64,000 nt of DNA from Flammula alnicola (Eukaryota; Basidiomycota; Agaricomycetes; Agaricales; Strophariaceae), in NCBI GenBank assembly GCA_015499995.1, contig JADNRV010000001.1:806001-870000 (forward strand), written 5' to 3'. Each line of letters opens with the position of its first letter. The stretch's first letter is position 1. The notes under the pieces are model-generated. The model did no database searches and was not told the origin of the DNA. It was given only the letters and a program-made list of their open reading frames with translations. This document shows, piece by piece, positions 1 to 11,809 of the stretch. The translations under genes and the position numbers were made by a program.

Positions 1-3000
1 TCCTCGTCCAGTTTGAATGAAAGGGTCAGGCTCTCGAGGCTAAGAGTACCATTTTGGAAGCGTTGAGCTCTGAGCTTCTTGGCAAGACCCTGCAAAAGAG
101 TAATGTCGTACGAGACATCAGAAGCGTTGTGTGTTGGGTCAGCAATCAAGTCGCCCAAAGGTTGTCCGTCGATGACTCTCTGAGCATCGGAATAGGCGAG
201 TTTTGCGACAGAGCTATTGGAGTCGAATTAACTTGTGACTGCATTTAAACTGAAAAAGAATTTACCGAATGATGGCCTTTCCATACCACTTGCTGAGCAC
301 ATTGGCCTCGGAATCCATAGTGAAGATTACAGAAAATGCTAGCCGATCTTGTCCTGGAAGCAAACTGCAGAGCTGTTCACTCAGAGCGGGCGGCAGCATT
401 GGGACAGAGCGTTGTACAAGATAAACACTTGTGGCCCGCTTGCGAGCGTCGCGGTCCAAAGGAGTATTGGGCTTCACAAAGTATGAAACGTCGGCGATAT
501 GAACTCCAACGTTATATGTACCATCTTCATTAACTTTGATGGAGAGAGCGTCGTCCACGTCTTTGGCGGTTTCAGGGTCAATGCTGAAGACACGTTCACC
601 GCGCAAATCTTTACGTGTCTTTAGCTCGTGTTCAGGAATCCTGATCAAAGGGCAATTTTATAAGAACACGTGTATGCAAAAGGAAATTTACTGACGTCCA
701 AGGGATAGGAGGCAAACATTTCAAGACATTATCTGTGAAGTCTTCCGTAGGGAAGTTGCAATCTTTGAGGAGTGCACTCGTTTCGACTTCAATATCTCCA
801 ATTGGTCCGAGTTCTTCCACCAAGGTTCCAAATGGGTGCAGAGAACTAATGGGCTTGAAGAGAGTCAACCAAAAGAGTAATACGAACAAGTATGTATGAC
901 GTACATGACGTTTGATGCAAGCGACAAAAAGTTTGTCAACATATGCCTCCGAGTTTTGAACGAAATCTGGAGGAGCTTGCTCTGTTGGGATTGCGATGAG
1001 TGGTACACGTTTGTCTGTGGGCTTGAACCAGACGATCTTAGGTCGTTCGATCGCGCGGCGGGGTTCGTCCCCTCGATCGCCTTCGCGTTCACGGCGTTCA
1101 GCCTCTTGCTTTTCCTTTGTTGCTGCAGAAGACGGGCGAAGAAGGCCAAGAGTGCCGGAGAACAATTGACCAGGCATCCGTTCAACAACGGCTACAACAT
1201 GGCCTGCAAACTGAGGTTTGACCTCGTCGGTTACTCTGCAACTGTAAGTAAGAAAAACTCTGATGGTATTCTGCAAATAACGTACTCTTCATCTTCAAAA
1301 AGCATAAGGCCTTGGCCCTCAACTTCAACGTCGTCTTTCTTCTTGTCGTCCTTGCGCCCACCACTTGTCTTAAGATCATAGGCAGCATTTTCTTCCTTCT
1401 TCCTCTTCTTCTCCTCCTTCTCTTTCTTTGTCCCCCATACTTCATCAACGTCCAGGAGCTCCACCGCAACAATATCGCCTTCAAGAGCACGATTCCTGTC
1501 CTTAGATCCACATATGTAGATGTCTGCATCTAAGACCTCGGTTGCAACGTAGGCATCTGAACGATTGCGTTTGTTGACTCTCAAAATGCCCACAACTAGC
1601 TTACCCGCTGCAAGAAGAGGCGGAAGAGAAGCCTGAGGTAGATAAGGAGCGAAAAGCGATTTGCGCTGAGGCTGATTCGACTGCTGCTGAAGCTGCGACT
1701 GGAATTGTTGTTGCTGCTGCTGAAGGAGATTGATACCTCCAAGCCCGATGCCCATCATGTTGGCAGCCATCATGTTTGGAAGCATGTTAGGGAAACTAAA
1801 GGAGGGCATCTTATGGTGATGGCCACCTGCAGCCGCGCGGAATTGCTGTAAACTCTGCAGCTGTGCTTGAGCCTGAGCCAGATCTGTCGCGAAAACACCA
1901 TTGTTGCCTTGAATACCACCGACTCCTCCGTCTAATGATACAAGCTTTAGGCCGTATGGATTGCAAAAAGAATAGGCTTACTGATCCGCCAGCTTGAATC
2001 CACTCGAGATGTCTGTCTTGAATGTCCACCCATGGAAACCGCAGGCGCAAATCCATCGTCAAAGCCGTCGTATGCGAGAGAAGAGATATTTGTTTGACTT
2101 GCACTCTTGTTTACAACGTTGACGCTGTGTCTTCTTCCATGGCCACGAGGAACTCCCTGTGTCTGACCATCAAGACCAAGATTCAACCCACCAATGTTGC
2201 CAAATTGACCCATCGGGTGTTGAATGTTGCCAAACGTGGCACCACTTCCCGGACTCATGGGTACGGTGCTATGAACGCGGCGATGGGAACCACGGTGAGG
2301 TGCAAGGCCAGGAGTCTGGAAAGATAGAACTTGATTGGAGGCAAGTTGCTGTTGATAAAGAGCTTGCTGCTGCTGCTGCAAAGCTTCGATTTGATTCTGA
2401 ATGGCAATCTGAGGGCGGTTGGGTTAGCCTAGAACGACGATAAGCACAGACGTTACTCACTTGTTCAGCCATGATGCCAGTAATCTCTCCGCTTTCTGAC
2501 TTTCGGTGACCTTGGTTCTGGTGCGAAACTTCCGATGGGAAGCTTTCTTGTTGTTGTTGTTGCTGCTGCTGAGGAAACTGAAAGCCAATATCCTCCTCGC
2601 TGATAGAGGGTCCCATGGGCGGGCCTCGTTTGCGTGCCCCAAACATGAAACCTGGGGCTAATGAGGGCGACCAGTGGGGCCGATGGCGTCTTGTTCTTGC
2701 TGAGCTGCCAGAGCCGCAAAACGCGGGGCCATGAAACTTTGGGACTGAGAGCGTGGTTGATGACCTGGCTGCTGATAGAAGCGCTCCTGAATCTCGCCCT
2801 CCTCAAAGGACGCGCCGTCTTCTGCGTCTTCCATCATAGCCCAAGGTGAGGAGAGAAGGAGTTGAAATTTCCCGATAAAGCCGAGTTGCCAAGTGAGACA
2901 GCCTTGCGGTGCTTTTGGTCAGTGTTTGGCCCAGGATATGCAGCTGCTCCTGGTTGGAAAATCGGAGCATGAGGGGGTAAAGTTGAATGTCCTTGAGAAC

Positions 3001-3495
3001 TTGGCATTGCAGTAGAGTTATTGGACGCAGCGGGTGGTTGAATGGGCGACGTTGTCTTCAAGTCCGCAATGACACGCTGGAGTGAGGAGAGTGCGTCACT
3101 CGATTCTTTGCTCTGCGCTGGAGCAGGAGAGGAGGACTGCTTGTTCAAACCCTGATCTCTTGAGTTACGTGTTCCGTGAGAAGCCGAAGGCTGGCCTCTA
3201 CGATGAGGTTGCCCGCGCCCTCCGCCTGCTTGGTTCTTACCACGAGACTCCTGCTTTTTACCACTCTCGGACCCCTTTCGAGAGGCTGTATCGGATCCTG
3301 ATTCAACAGTGGATGCAGAAGCGGAAACTTTCTTGTTGCTGCCCCTAGAAGAAGGCCTGGCGCCGGATGCCCCACCTCGTAAGTTGGACGAATTGGAGGT
3401 CTGCCTCTTAGGCCACGGTTACTACCCGAAGAGGAAGGCTTCTTCTCGTCCTTCTTGGCCGGAGGTTGAGTTTGCGGCGTTATCTCATCTGTCAT
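1..3495 (-). CDS. SSD1: SSD1-type RNB-domain RNA-binding protein (3' end beyond window)
   Basis: Ssd1 proteins bind mRNAs for cell-wall and growth functions and act in the cytoplasm under NDR-kinase control (family knowledge). The N-terminal half is low complexity, rich in Gln, Ser and Gly, with poly-Q runs near 1695-1730, 2365-2400 and 2555-2580. Cold-shock/OB-like blocks follow (about 1640 down to 1250), with a long Lys/Glu insertion near 1390-1430. The RNB domain starts near 640 and carries the signature DPETAKDVDDAL around 570-605, with all four acidic positions present. RNB sequence continues to base 1, so the C-terminus is missing. The chosen start opens MTDEITPQTQPPAKKDEK. That frame does not join cleanly to the downstream Ser/Asn-rich frame near 3380-3425 by any normal-sized intron, so the extreme N-terminus is uncertain. 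A DIS3L2-like label is the alternative. Family assignment is firm. Confidence 0.88.
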
Positions 3496-4058
3496 GTCGT
3501 TCGTAACGTATTTATGAGCGGTCGGATTACAGAATTATGAATATCTTTGTTGGTTTAAAATCTGGGTGTTGGATAAGTGAAGCCTGCGCAAACGAAGCAT
3601 GAGGTTCTGTGTAGTCGAACAAGATAGGAAACATGATCGAAAGAGTTCAGCGACTCACCTGGAAGCTTAAAGTGATGCGAATTGAGCGGCTTTGCCCTGT
3701 GGGGCGAGTGAGGAGAACGAATGCGAGGTGGGTGCTTATCAGGTGGTGGTGGTGAAAATGAAGGACACTTGATGGTGACTTGAACCAGGGATTGGCAGTA
3801 TAAGTGCAATGATACTTCCCACGAACGGTTGCTTGTCCCTGTGTTGCTCCAATGTTGCTCCAATGTTGCTCCTGAAATTTCCAGATTCGCTGGCGCAGCA
3901 GTCAGCCTAAACCCCCTCATGCATAATCCAACAAGAAACTGCAACCAGGTATGTCTGGCAATGCAGAAGTAAATAAGTGACTACGTAGGTCCGTATTTAC
4001 TACAGTATAATGTTGTATACTCTATGGCACTGTACCGTAATTCTATTGTGAACAATCA
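3496..4058. other. Intergenic: SSD1 upstream region and IDH downstream region
   Basis: This gap lies upstream of the SSD1 start and downstream of the IDH stop. A 129-codon minus-strand open frame crosses most of it, but it is Pro/His/Ser-rich and resembles nothing I recognise. I read it as SSD1 leader or promoter. The only structure seen is the short 11-bp tandem repeat listed separately. Confidence 0.5.
3842..3872. repeat. 11-bp tandem repeat, 2.8 copies
   Basis: The unit TGTTGCTCCAA occurs twice in full and a third time as its first nine bases, without mismatch. It lies about 350 bp upstream of the SSD1 start codon. Confidence 0.8.
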
Positions 4059-5886
<1,828 letters not shown>

Positions 5887-6238
5887 TTTGTTGAGAGTGG
5901 TAGAGAATGAAATTTCAGAAATTAGACTGAGAGAGGTGTTTGTTCCGATGTAGGTCCATCACGTGCGGGAACTTCGTCATGAATCAGTGTCAAACATCCG
6001 AAGTTTGCCGCGGCCTCGCGGAAGTCGGCGAAGCTTCATAGGTAGGTATGTACATGTATACGTAACGAGTACAGGTTATCTAGGTTTACAAGGAAGTTGG
6101 ACCTAATTAAATATAATATACAATCCACCATAATGTGTAATCCTTGAGTGACGGTGGGTGCATAAAAAGGAGTAGGTGCAGACAAATGAATGCTAAAAAA
6201 GAATGAAACGATAGATCTTGTCCCCCTTGACGGATTGT
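5887..6238. other. Intergenic: IDH promoter and VPS24 3' flank
   Basis: This is 352 bp with no plausible coding frame. It is AT-rich around 6090-6125. It should hold the IDH promoter near 5890-6050 and the VPS24 terminator side. No repeat or RNA gene was recognised. Confidence 0.5.
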
Positions 6239-7098
6239 CTATCCACTTAACAAGCCATTAAGTTGCTCACGATACTTCTCCATGTTCCGAGTCGTTTCTT
6301 CGTCCTCGAGTTTATCCTGTGAAGACTGACACCGCCATCAATAAACATTTACAGAGAAGGCAGGGCCTCTGCTTACAGGCAATTCGGTGCCAACGGAACC
6401 AGCTTCTCCAAGTTTGCCGTTTGTGAGTTCAAACAAAACTTTGTCCACTTCTGCGTCAGCTTCTTCTTCCAGTTCTTCATCCTCCTCCATATCTAGAGTA
6501 TCCTCTAGCATCTCTTCCATGATACCAGCCTTTCGAAAGACGTCAGCATCTGCAACGCAACTCCGAATTGTGATTACCTTGGTCATTTCCATACTCATCT
6601 CGCGCATCGTTTGGCTGATTTGTGGGAGTCTGATGAGAGCATTGGATAATTTCATGATTTCGGTCGACTTTTGCAGAGACCCAGTAACTTTGATCATCGC
6701 TGTTGAAATAAATTCAATACGAATATGGATACTCTCAGCTTGCGAGTGTGGACGAACCCATTTGTTGAGACAACTGCGTTCCTATTGAGCCCAATCTTGC
6801 TTTGCTGACAGACAGTCTGTCTTTTTGCTTGTTGCTCCTTACAATCTCTTTAGCTAGGATTCTGGCAGATTTAACGTCCCCCTTGGTAGCCAGTTGCTTC
6901 ACAGATTGTCGAGCTTTAGTCGTGGCCATGTCTAGCTGGAATAAGATTTAAGCAATAGACAATCGTTTAGAAAACAAGCATTCAGACCTGCCTCATCTCC
7001 CTGTCAAGTTGACGACTTTCGGCTTTCAGTTTCGCCTGCCATGCGCGGACTCGTTCTTCTGGTGTTGGGCCATATAGAAATCGATTGATTGATTGCAT
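6239..7098 (-). CDS. VPS24: ESCRT-III subunit VPS24/CHMP3
   Basis: Polymerises with other ESCRT-III subunits on endosomal membranes for multivesicular body sorting. The first exon reads MQSINRFLYGPTPEERVRAW, a basic amphipathic start usual for the family. Helical core exons follow: KQLATKGDVKSARILAKEIV, then KVTGSLQKSTEIMKLSNALI, then MREMSMEMTKAGIMEEMLED. The acidic stretch EEDEELEEEADAEVDKVLFE (about 6430-6500) is the CHMP3/Vps24 signature. The C-terminus ends YREQLNGLLSG after a TRNMEK segment. At least five exons are needed. The start lies 102 bp from the target duplication of a solo LTR that occupies the upstream region in the opposite orientation. CHMP2/Did4 is the nearest alternative, but the acidic block fits VPS24 better. 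Confidence 0.9.
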
Positions 7099-7200
7099 GG
7101 CGGAAAGGGAGGTGAAAGGAGTTTGGGTTAACGAAGCACTTCAGTGCGATTATCTATCAAGGAAGGAGATTGGAACGTAGCGTCCCCCGCGCAGCGCTCT

Positions 7201-7495
7201 GACAGTGTGACGGTCGGCAACCGCACACTACACGGACCGAGCGTACTTAGTTTACCACGCATATGCCTCCGTCTCCCTTTCTCTCGTTCCGCTCATATTT
7301 GATCTACAAAATTCACGCTCTCCTTCAGAGAGCACGGACCATTCCAGAAAACTATATAAACACTGTGTATTTACTGTAGATACTCAGCTTCCTTCGAAAC
7401 AGAGACTTTACCATAGTTATCTCTCGGAGACATAAGCTATTCCGTGTGTCACTACCCTTTACTGAGAACATCAGTCACGCTATTGTCACAGACAG
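7201..7495 (+). mobile_element. Solo LTR with 5-bp target site duplication
   Basis: The element itself spans 7206-7490 (285 bp). It begins TGTGAC and ends GTCACA, a perfect terminal inverted repeat, and is flanked on both sides by GACAG (7201-7205 and 7491-7495). Such ends plus a 5-bp duplication are the hallmark of an LTR retrotransposon remnant left by recombination between two LTRs. A TATA-like ACTATATAAA lies at 7351-7360. No gag or pol coding sequence adjoins it. A related, more damaged copy lies at 16790-17025. Orientation is given by the TATA and TG start on the plus strand, antisense to VPS24. Confidence 0.88.
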
Positions 7496-8347
7496 TGACT
7501 GTAGGTGACAACCAGTGATAGCTCCAGTGATGCTCCTTGCCGAAGTAGTCAGACTTCAAAGCTTCAAACTCTCTGTCTTTTTTTGTGATGTGAGGACGAC
7601 ACTTCATATGTATAAGTACAGCCCTCATTCATTTCTATCCAAGGCACCTATATAGCATGCTGTAGGCAGATGACAGCGCTAAGTACATGGTGCCATAGTT
7701 ACTATCATCATAAAACATAGCGATACTACTAACTGTTATACAAACCGGTAGGCTTGAAGCAAGCTTGAATGCGATGTAGGCCTCAGCGTCGACTAAAATG
7801 TCGGGATGGATCAAATAATATAACGAAACACAGGCCATGCAGTGAAAAGGCAAGAACGGAATGAATCATCGACGGTCGAGTACTAATTTTGCTGTCTCGA
7901 GCTCCTATACTGTAGCTGCTGCTCAGAGTCTGACACACGTCAGATGAAGCTGTGAGATAAGTACGGAGTCGGGCCCTACTGAGGAGAAACATCCCAGGCC
8001 AAACTTGAAGAAACTACAAAGTCCACCGGAGTTCACCTCCAAGATGCAATGGAAAGGCGCTGTTATCACTGAGGCATTCTGTCTTTAGATGCATATTGAA
8101 ACGCCAAATTAATATTGAAAGCATTGGTGTATAGAATGATTCATAAGCAATAGTCATACAAACACAAGGACTACATAGACTGGTACAGATAGTTTGAAAA
8201 AAGATGGTATGCAAGTTTGAAATAACGCCAGGGAATCTAGACACCATGAATCTAAAAACAGTGGACACAAGATGGGAAAGAAGGAAGATAGGCTCCATGG
8301 GATATAAACACAACGTGTAAATTCCAGCACTAAGATTCGAGACAGAA
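7496..8347. other. Intergenic between solo LTR and Zn2Cys6 gene
   Basis: About 850 bp downstream of the transcription factor stop (minus strand) and beyond the LTR. Several short open frames exist on the minus strand, but none resembles a protein and none has convincing splice continuity. I see nothing else here. Confidence 0.5.
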
Positions 8348-11317
8348 TCAAGGACCACGATGGATCTGGTTGACCAACGCCTCCCAGTAGGCGTAATCCG
8401 AACCATCTAGTCCAGATAGCAGACGAGGATCTGGATTAGTGACAGATTGTGTGATTCCTGCCCACCCTGATATTTCTGTGCCTCCCGATCCACCCCATGA
8501 GGTGGCACCGGTCATATCGAGCGGTGCATTACTGACGGTATGACACCAAGTGTCAAGCAAGGACTGCGCAGGGGATTCTTCATCGGCGTGAGGACTTCCG
8601 GATGTAGTTGGAGAATGGAGTTGGTCCGATTGCGCTGTGTGTTGCAAACGTTGTATCGTTGGGGACTGTACAAGCGATGCTGTGCCGGGGCGGGCGAGAG
8701 GTGGAGATCGAGGGGAAGAGTTGGAAAATGGAGAGTAGGCTTTCGCAGAAGGTGATGTGACTGGTTGTTGCAAACTTAAAAGTAGCTGAGCCTGTTGTTC
8801 TGGCCTGTTGTTTAATGATTGGTCTTGCAGTTTGGACGATCTTCGGGCCTGAACCCCGTGGATTTCGACTTGAGATGCTTTGCTTTTCAGAAATTCGATG
8901 GTCTTTAGCTCCCGTCGAGTTGTTTCGTCCATTTCCCGCATAAACTCGTGATCTTTCATGAAGCCATCCAAGATGTCATGCATAGCGTGTGAATGAGGTC
9001 CGTTGGGCTCGAGCACGAAGTAAATGCCAGATATCATAGCCGTTTGGAATTCACGGTATGCGTTGCTGAGAGAGTCTCGAGTTTCTTTAGGCATCGTCTC
9101 ACGAAATGCTTGGCGAACTTCAAAATCCATGATTGCTGATTCAAAGCAAGCATTGCGCGACCTGGCATACCGATCGGAGTTGAGTCGTCTCAGCATATAT
9201 GGCCTGTGCAGGCTGATCCGCACGAAGAGAATTTCCGTAACCAACAGAAAGCGGTGCACAGGAATATAGTTACAAGTGTGATCAAGCGATGAGTCGGGTT
9301 GGAGGGAATAGTGAGGAGGGAGATTGTTGATGAATTTGAGTAAATCATCATCCAGAGCAACAACTTCCGCATAGTGACTCTTCTCACGAACTTGCTGAAA
9401 GTGATGAACCATGCGACCTATTATCTCAGCAAGTTGATGTCGTAAAATGACGAAAGTCATGGGAGTTGGCCGTGAAAGGGGGAAGACTTCGACAGGTTGG
9501 GAGGCTTGAGGTTCAGCGTCCGTGTTAGAAGGTGGCAAGGTGGACGTATAGTCGTCTTGTATTGAGTTGGGCCTGCCAAGTACGAGAGCGTAAGACCTAT
9601 CAGCATGATATAGATACGACCTGTGTTGAATTAAGTATTGTCGAACACTCTAGGATGATGTCGACTTACCAAATTCTTCTTCGATATTCAATGGTTCCTG
9701 GGGACATTCCCTGCTGGACAATGAATCTTATCAATATGCGTTTCGAGGAGTGGCGAACATCGAATACCATTGCTGAGCCGTCCCGATGGAGTCCGAGGGC
9801 TTGAGCTGTCCGTACAGCTGCGCCTAATTGACTCCAGCATTCCGTGATGCGTCGATCAAACGTTAAGAAGCGAGCGCTCTGTATAACATTATTAATTACA
9901 TTTTAGTCAAGATGTAGGCATCCTTACCAAGAGGCGCGTGAGGACGATGTCAAGTGAATCGGGTTGGATCGCTGCAGCAATAAGAAGTGATCGGCGTGCT
10001 TTCCTGATAATGAGCAGAGGACAACCAGAGGAATACAGTTTCACACACATGACCAATAATAACGAAGTGAAGTGACCCTCCGAGTGCGCGCGTCGCCGGC
10101 AATATGTTCAGGGGCAAGCCTTACTGATATTGCAAGAACAACAAAAAGCAAGGGAAGAAAACGGACATCGTGGGGACTTGCTGCAGCGACCCCGTTCCCA
10201 CAAGCGCAAATTGATGAATATGCCATGCGGAAATCTTGAGCTGAAACTGGGTATCGAGTCCAGTTTCTGTAGGGTTGGATGAGATATTTGTTAGACATAT
10301 TCAACAGAATCCAACGCACATGGATGAAAAATAATAATCAATCAAAACCTCAGAGACCCTGAGAGGAGGAAGTTCTTGTAGAAGTTCTGATATCTTATGG
10401 GGCGATACACCGCATTCTTGCACGAGTGATTTCAGGTTATTTGCCGCAGATGGTTCGAGATCATCTCCAACGATATCTATACTAGACTTCGTGTACGGAG
10501 TCTGTGTCGACAGTGACGACGGGAAACTTGTGTTCATACCATCCGTATGAGAGGGGCGTGCAGCGTCGTGGTCACCGATACTGGAGGATGGCATTGCTAC
10601 ATGTTCAATCTAAAGAAAGAAAGTCAGCAATGAACGGGGCAAAACACCTTGCCAGTACCTGCTCTATTACAGACGCTGGGGCAACACTCCCAGAAGCACT
10701 ATTGCCATACCATTTGCCGCTCTGAAAAACACCCCCACTCGGATCCTGTTCCTCGGTTTGTGATCGGGTCTCATCATCACCGTTCGAGGGAGTTCTTTGC
10801 CGTCCGCTGGTCGAATTTTGCTCGTTTCCATATGTCGTTGGCGTCCCAGGCGAGCAAAACTGAGGAAGGGCCGTTTCAATGATATGTTCTAACCTCGAGA
10901 TTCTCGCATTGAGGTCCTGGTCGGCTTTGCCAGGTGTGTAAGCCTTGCATAGTTCCGGCACCTTTCGAGCAACGCACTGCCAGTATAATTATCAGTGACC
11001 GGGTTATAGAGGAAAGACATGCGAGTTGTACGAACATGTGAGCAAGGCACTTGACGATCGCACTGGTTTTTGTGTTAGTGAGATGAGCAAATGCTAGACT
11101 TGGTGGTGTACCTTCTGCTTCCGACGATGACATTCTCCACAAGAGAAACTGCAATAGTCAAGGCCAGACCTTGCTACAGAATGTTGCAACCATACCTCAC
11201 TCTGGTTCTCTGCTTCTTCGAAACTAAACCATTTATGATGTCCTCTTCTCCCTTCTTCCTCTTCCCAGAGGATATTGACTGGGACAAATCATGCTCCGCG
11301 GTCTTCACCATCAACAT
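8348..11317 (-). CDS. Zn2Cys6 fungal transcription factor with fungal-trans domain
   Basis: A predicted nuclear DNA-binding regulator of unknown targets. The first exon encodes MLMVKTAEHDLSQSISSGKR and a basic stretch KKQRTRVS. Three spliced pieces (about 10930-11155) then give a complete binuclear cluster: CGECHRRKQKCDRQVPCSHC, then VARKVPELC. Spacing is C-x2-C-x6-C-x5-C-x2-C-x8-C, with all six cysteines present. A linker with a short helix (NARISRLEHIIETALPQF) follows. The fungal-trans regulatory domain spans about 9250-10060 and includes ALGLHRDGSAM and RRRIWSYIYHADRSYALVLG followed by RPNSIQDDYTSTLP. The C-terminal 200 residues are Ser/Pro/Gln-rich, as in an activation region, ending NQIHRGP. 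Introns split the zinc cluster twice. No metabolic neighbours point to its pathway. Confidence 0.9.
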
Positions 11318-11809
11318 AGAAGAGGAAAAGCCAATTCAGAAATAACCAAGATGAAGAACTAGCGAAGTGACTCAGTTTAACTTCAAGCGATTCTGATAAA
11401 TTTAATTGATAAGTGTTATATCACGTGCTTCGATGTAAGAGACTCTGAGTAGCTCTGAGTCTTAGAGTTGAAGCTGAAGTAGTAACTACGTTCAACTCCT
11501 CACTCATTGAGTAACAATCCCAGCCGTACGAGCCAGCTTCTGTAACTCATTTCAAAGTTTGAAACCGTCCCTTACTCTTGTTCAATTGATAGTGCCATCT
11601 ATCCCTTCTTGCTGCCATCCAGATACTAATCCTGGAAATTTGACAATCGACCAGTACATAATAAACTCCCGGAAAATCCTCACGCAATAACTGAAGGCGA
11701 AAACAAAAATTCGGATATACGATTATCATTACACATGAGTAAGTCGTCAATCAATACAAATAGAAAGAGACTACGAATTTTGTTAATCTGACTACGGGAC
11801 TAGGTTATC
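11318..11809. promoter_or_regulatory. Divergent promoter region, Zn2Cys6 gene / MED17
   Basis: These 492 bp separate two divergently oriented start codons, so both promoters must lie here. The sequence is AT-rich near 11390-11420 and 11700-11790. Short open frames are not protein-like. No specific regulatory motif could be assigned. Confidence 0.5.

Noticed and set aside
3409..3427. A 19-nt GT...AG stretch as a micro-intron in SSD1
   Set aside because: It is far too short for fungal splicing, and removing it does not bring the two frames into phase.
3555..3944. Minus-strand 129-codon open frame upstream of SSD1
   Set aside because: It is rich in Pro, His and Ser without recognisable features. 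More likely leader or promoter sequence than a gene.
7206..7490. Full LTR retrotransposon
   Set aside because: Only one LTR-sized unit is present between the target duplications, with no gag, pol or second LTR nearby.
8014..8406. Minus-strand 130-codon open frame after the Zn2Cys6 gene
   Set aside because: It overlaps the last coding exon out of frame and is Leu/Ser/Cys-rich noise over the 3' flank.
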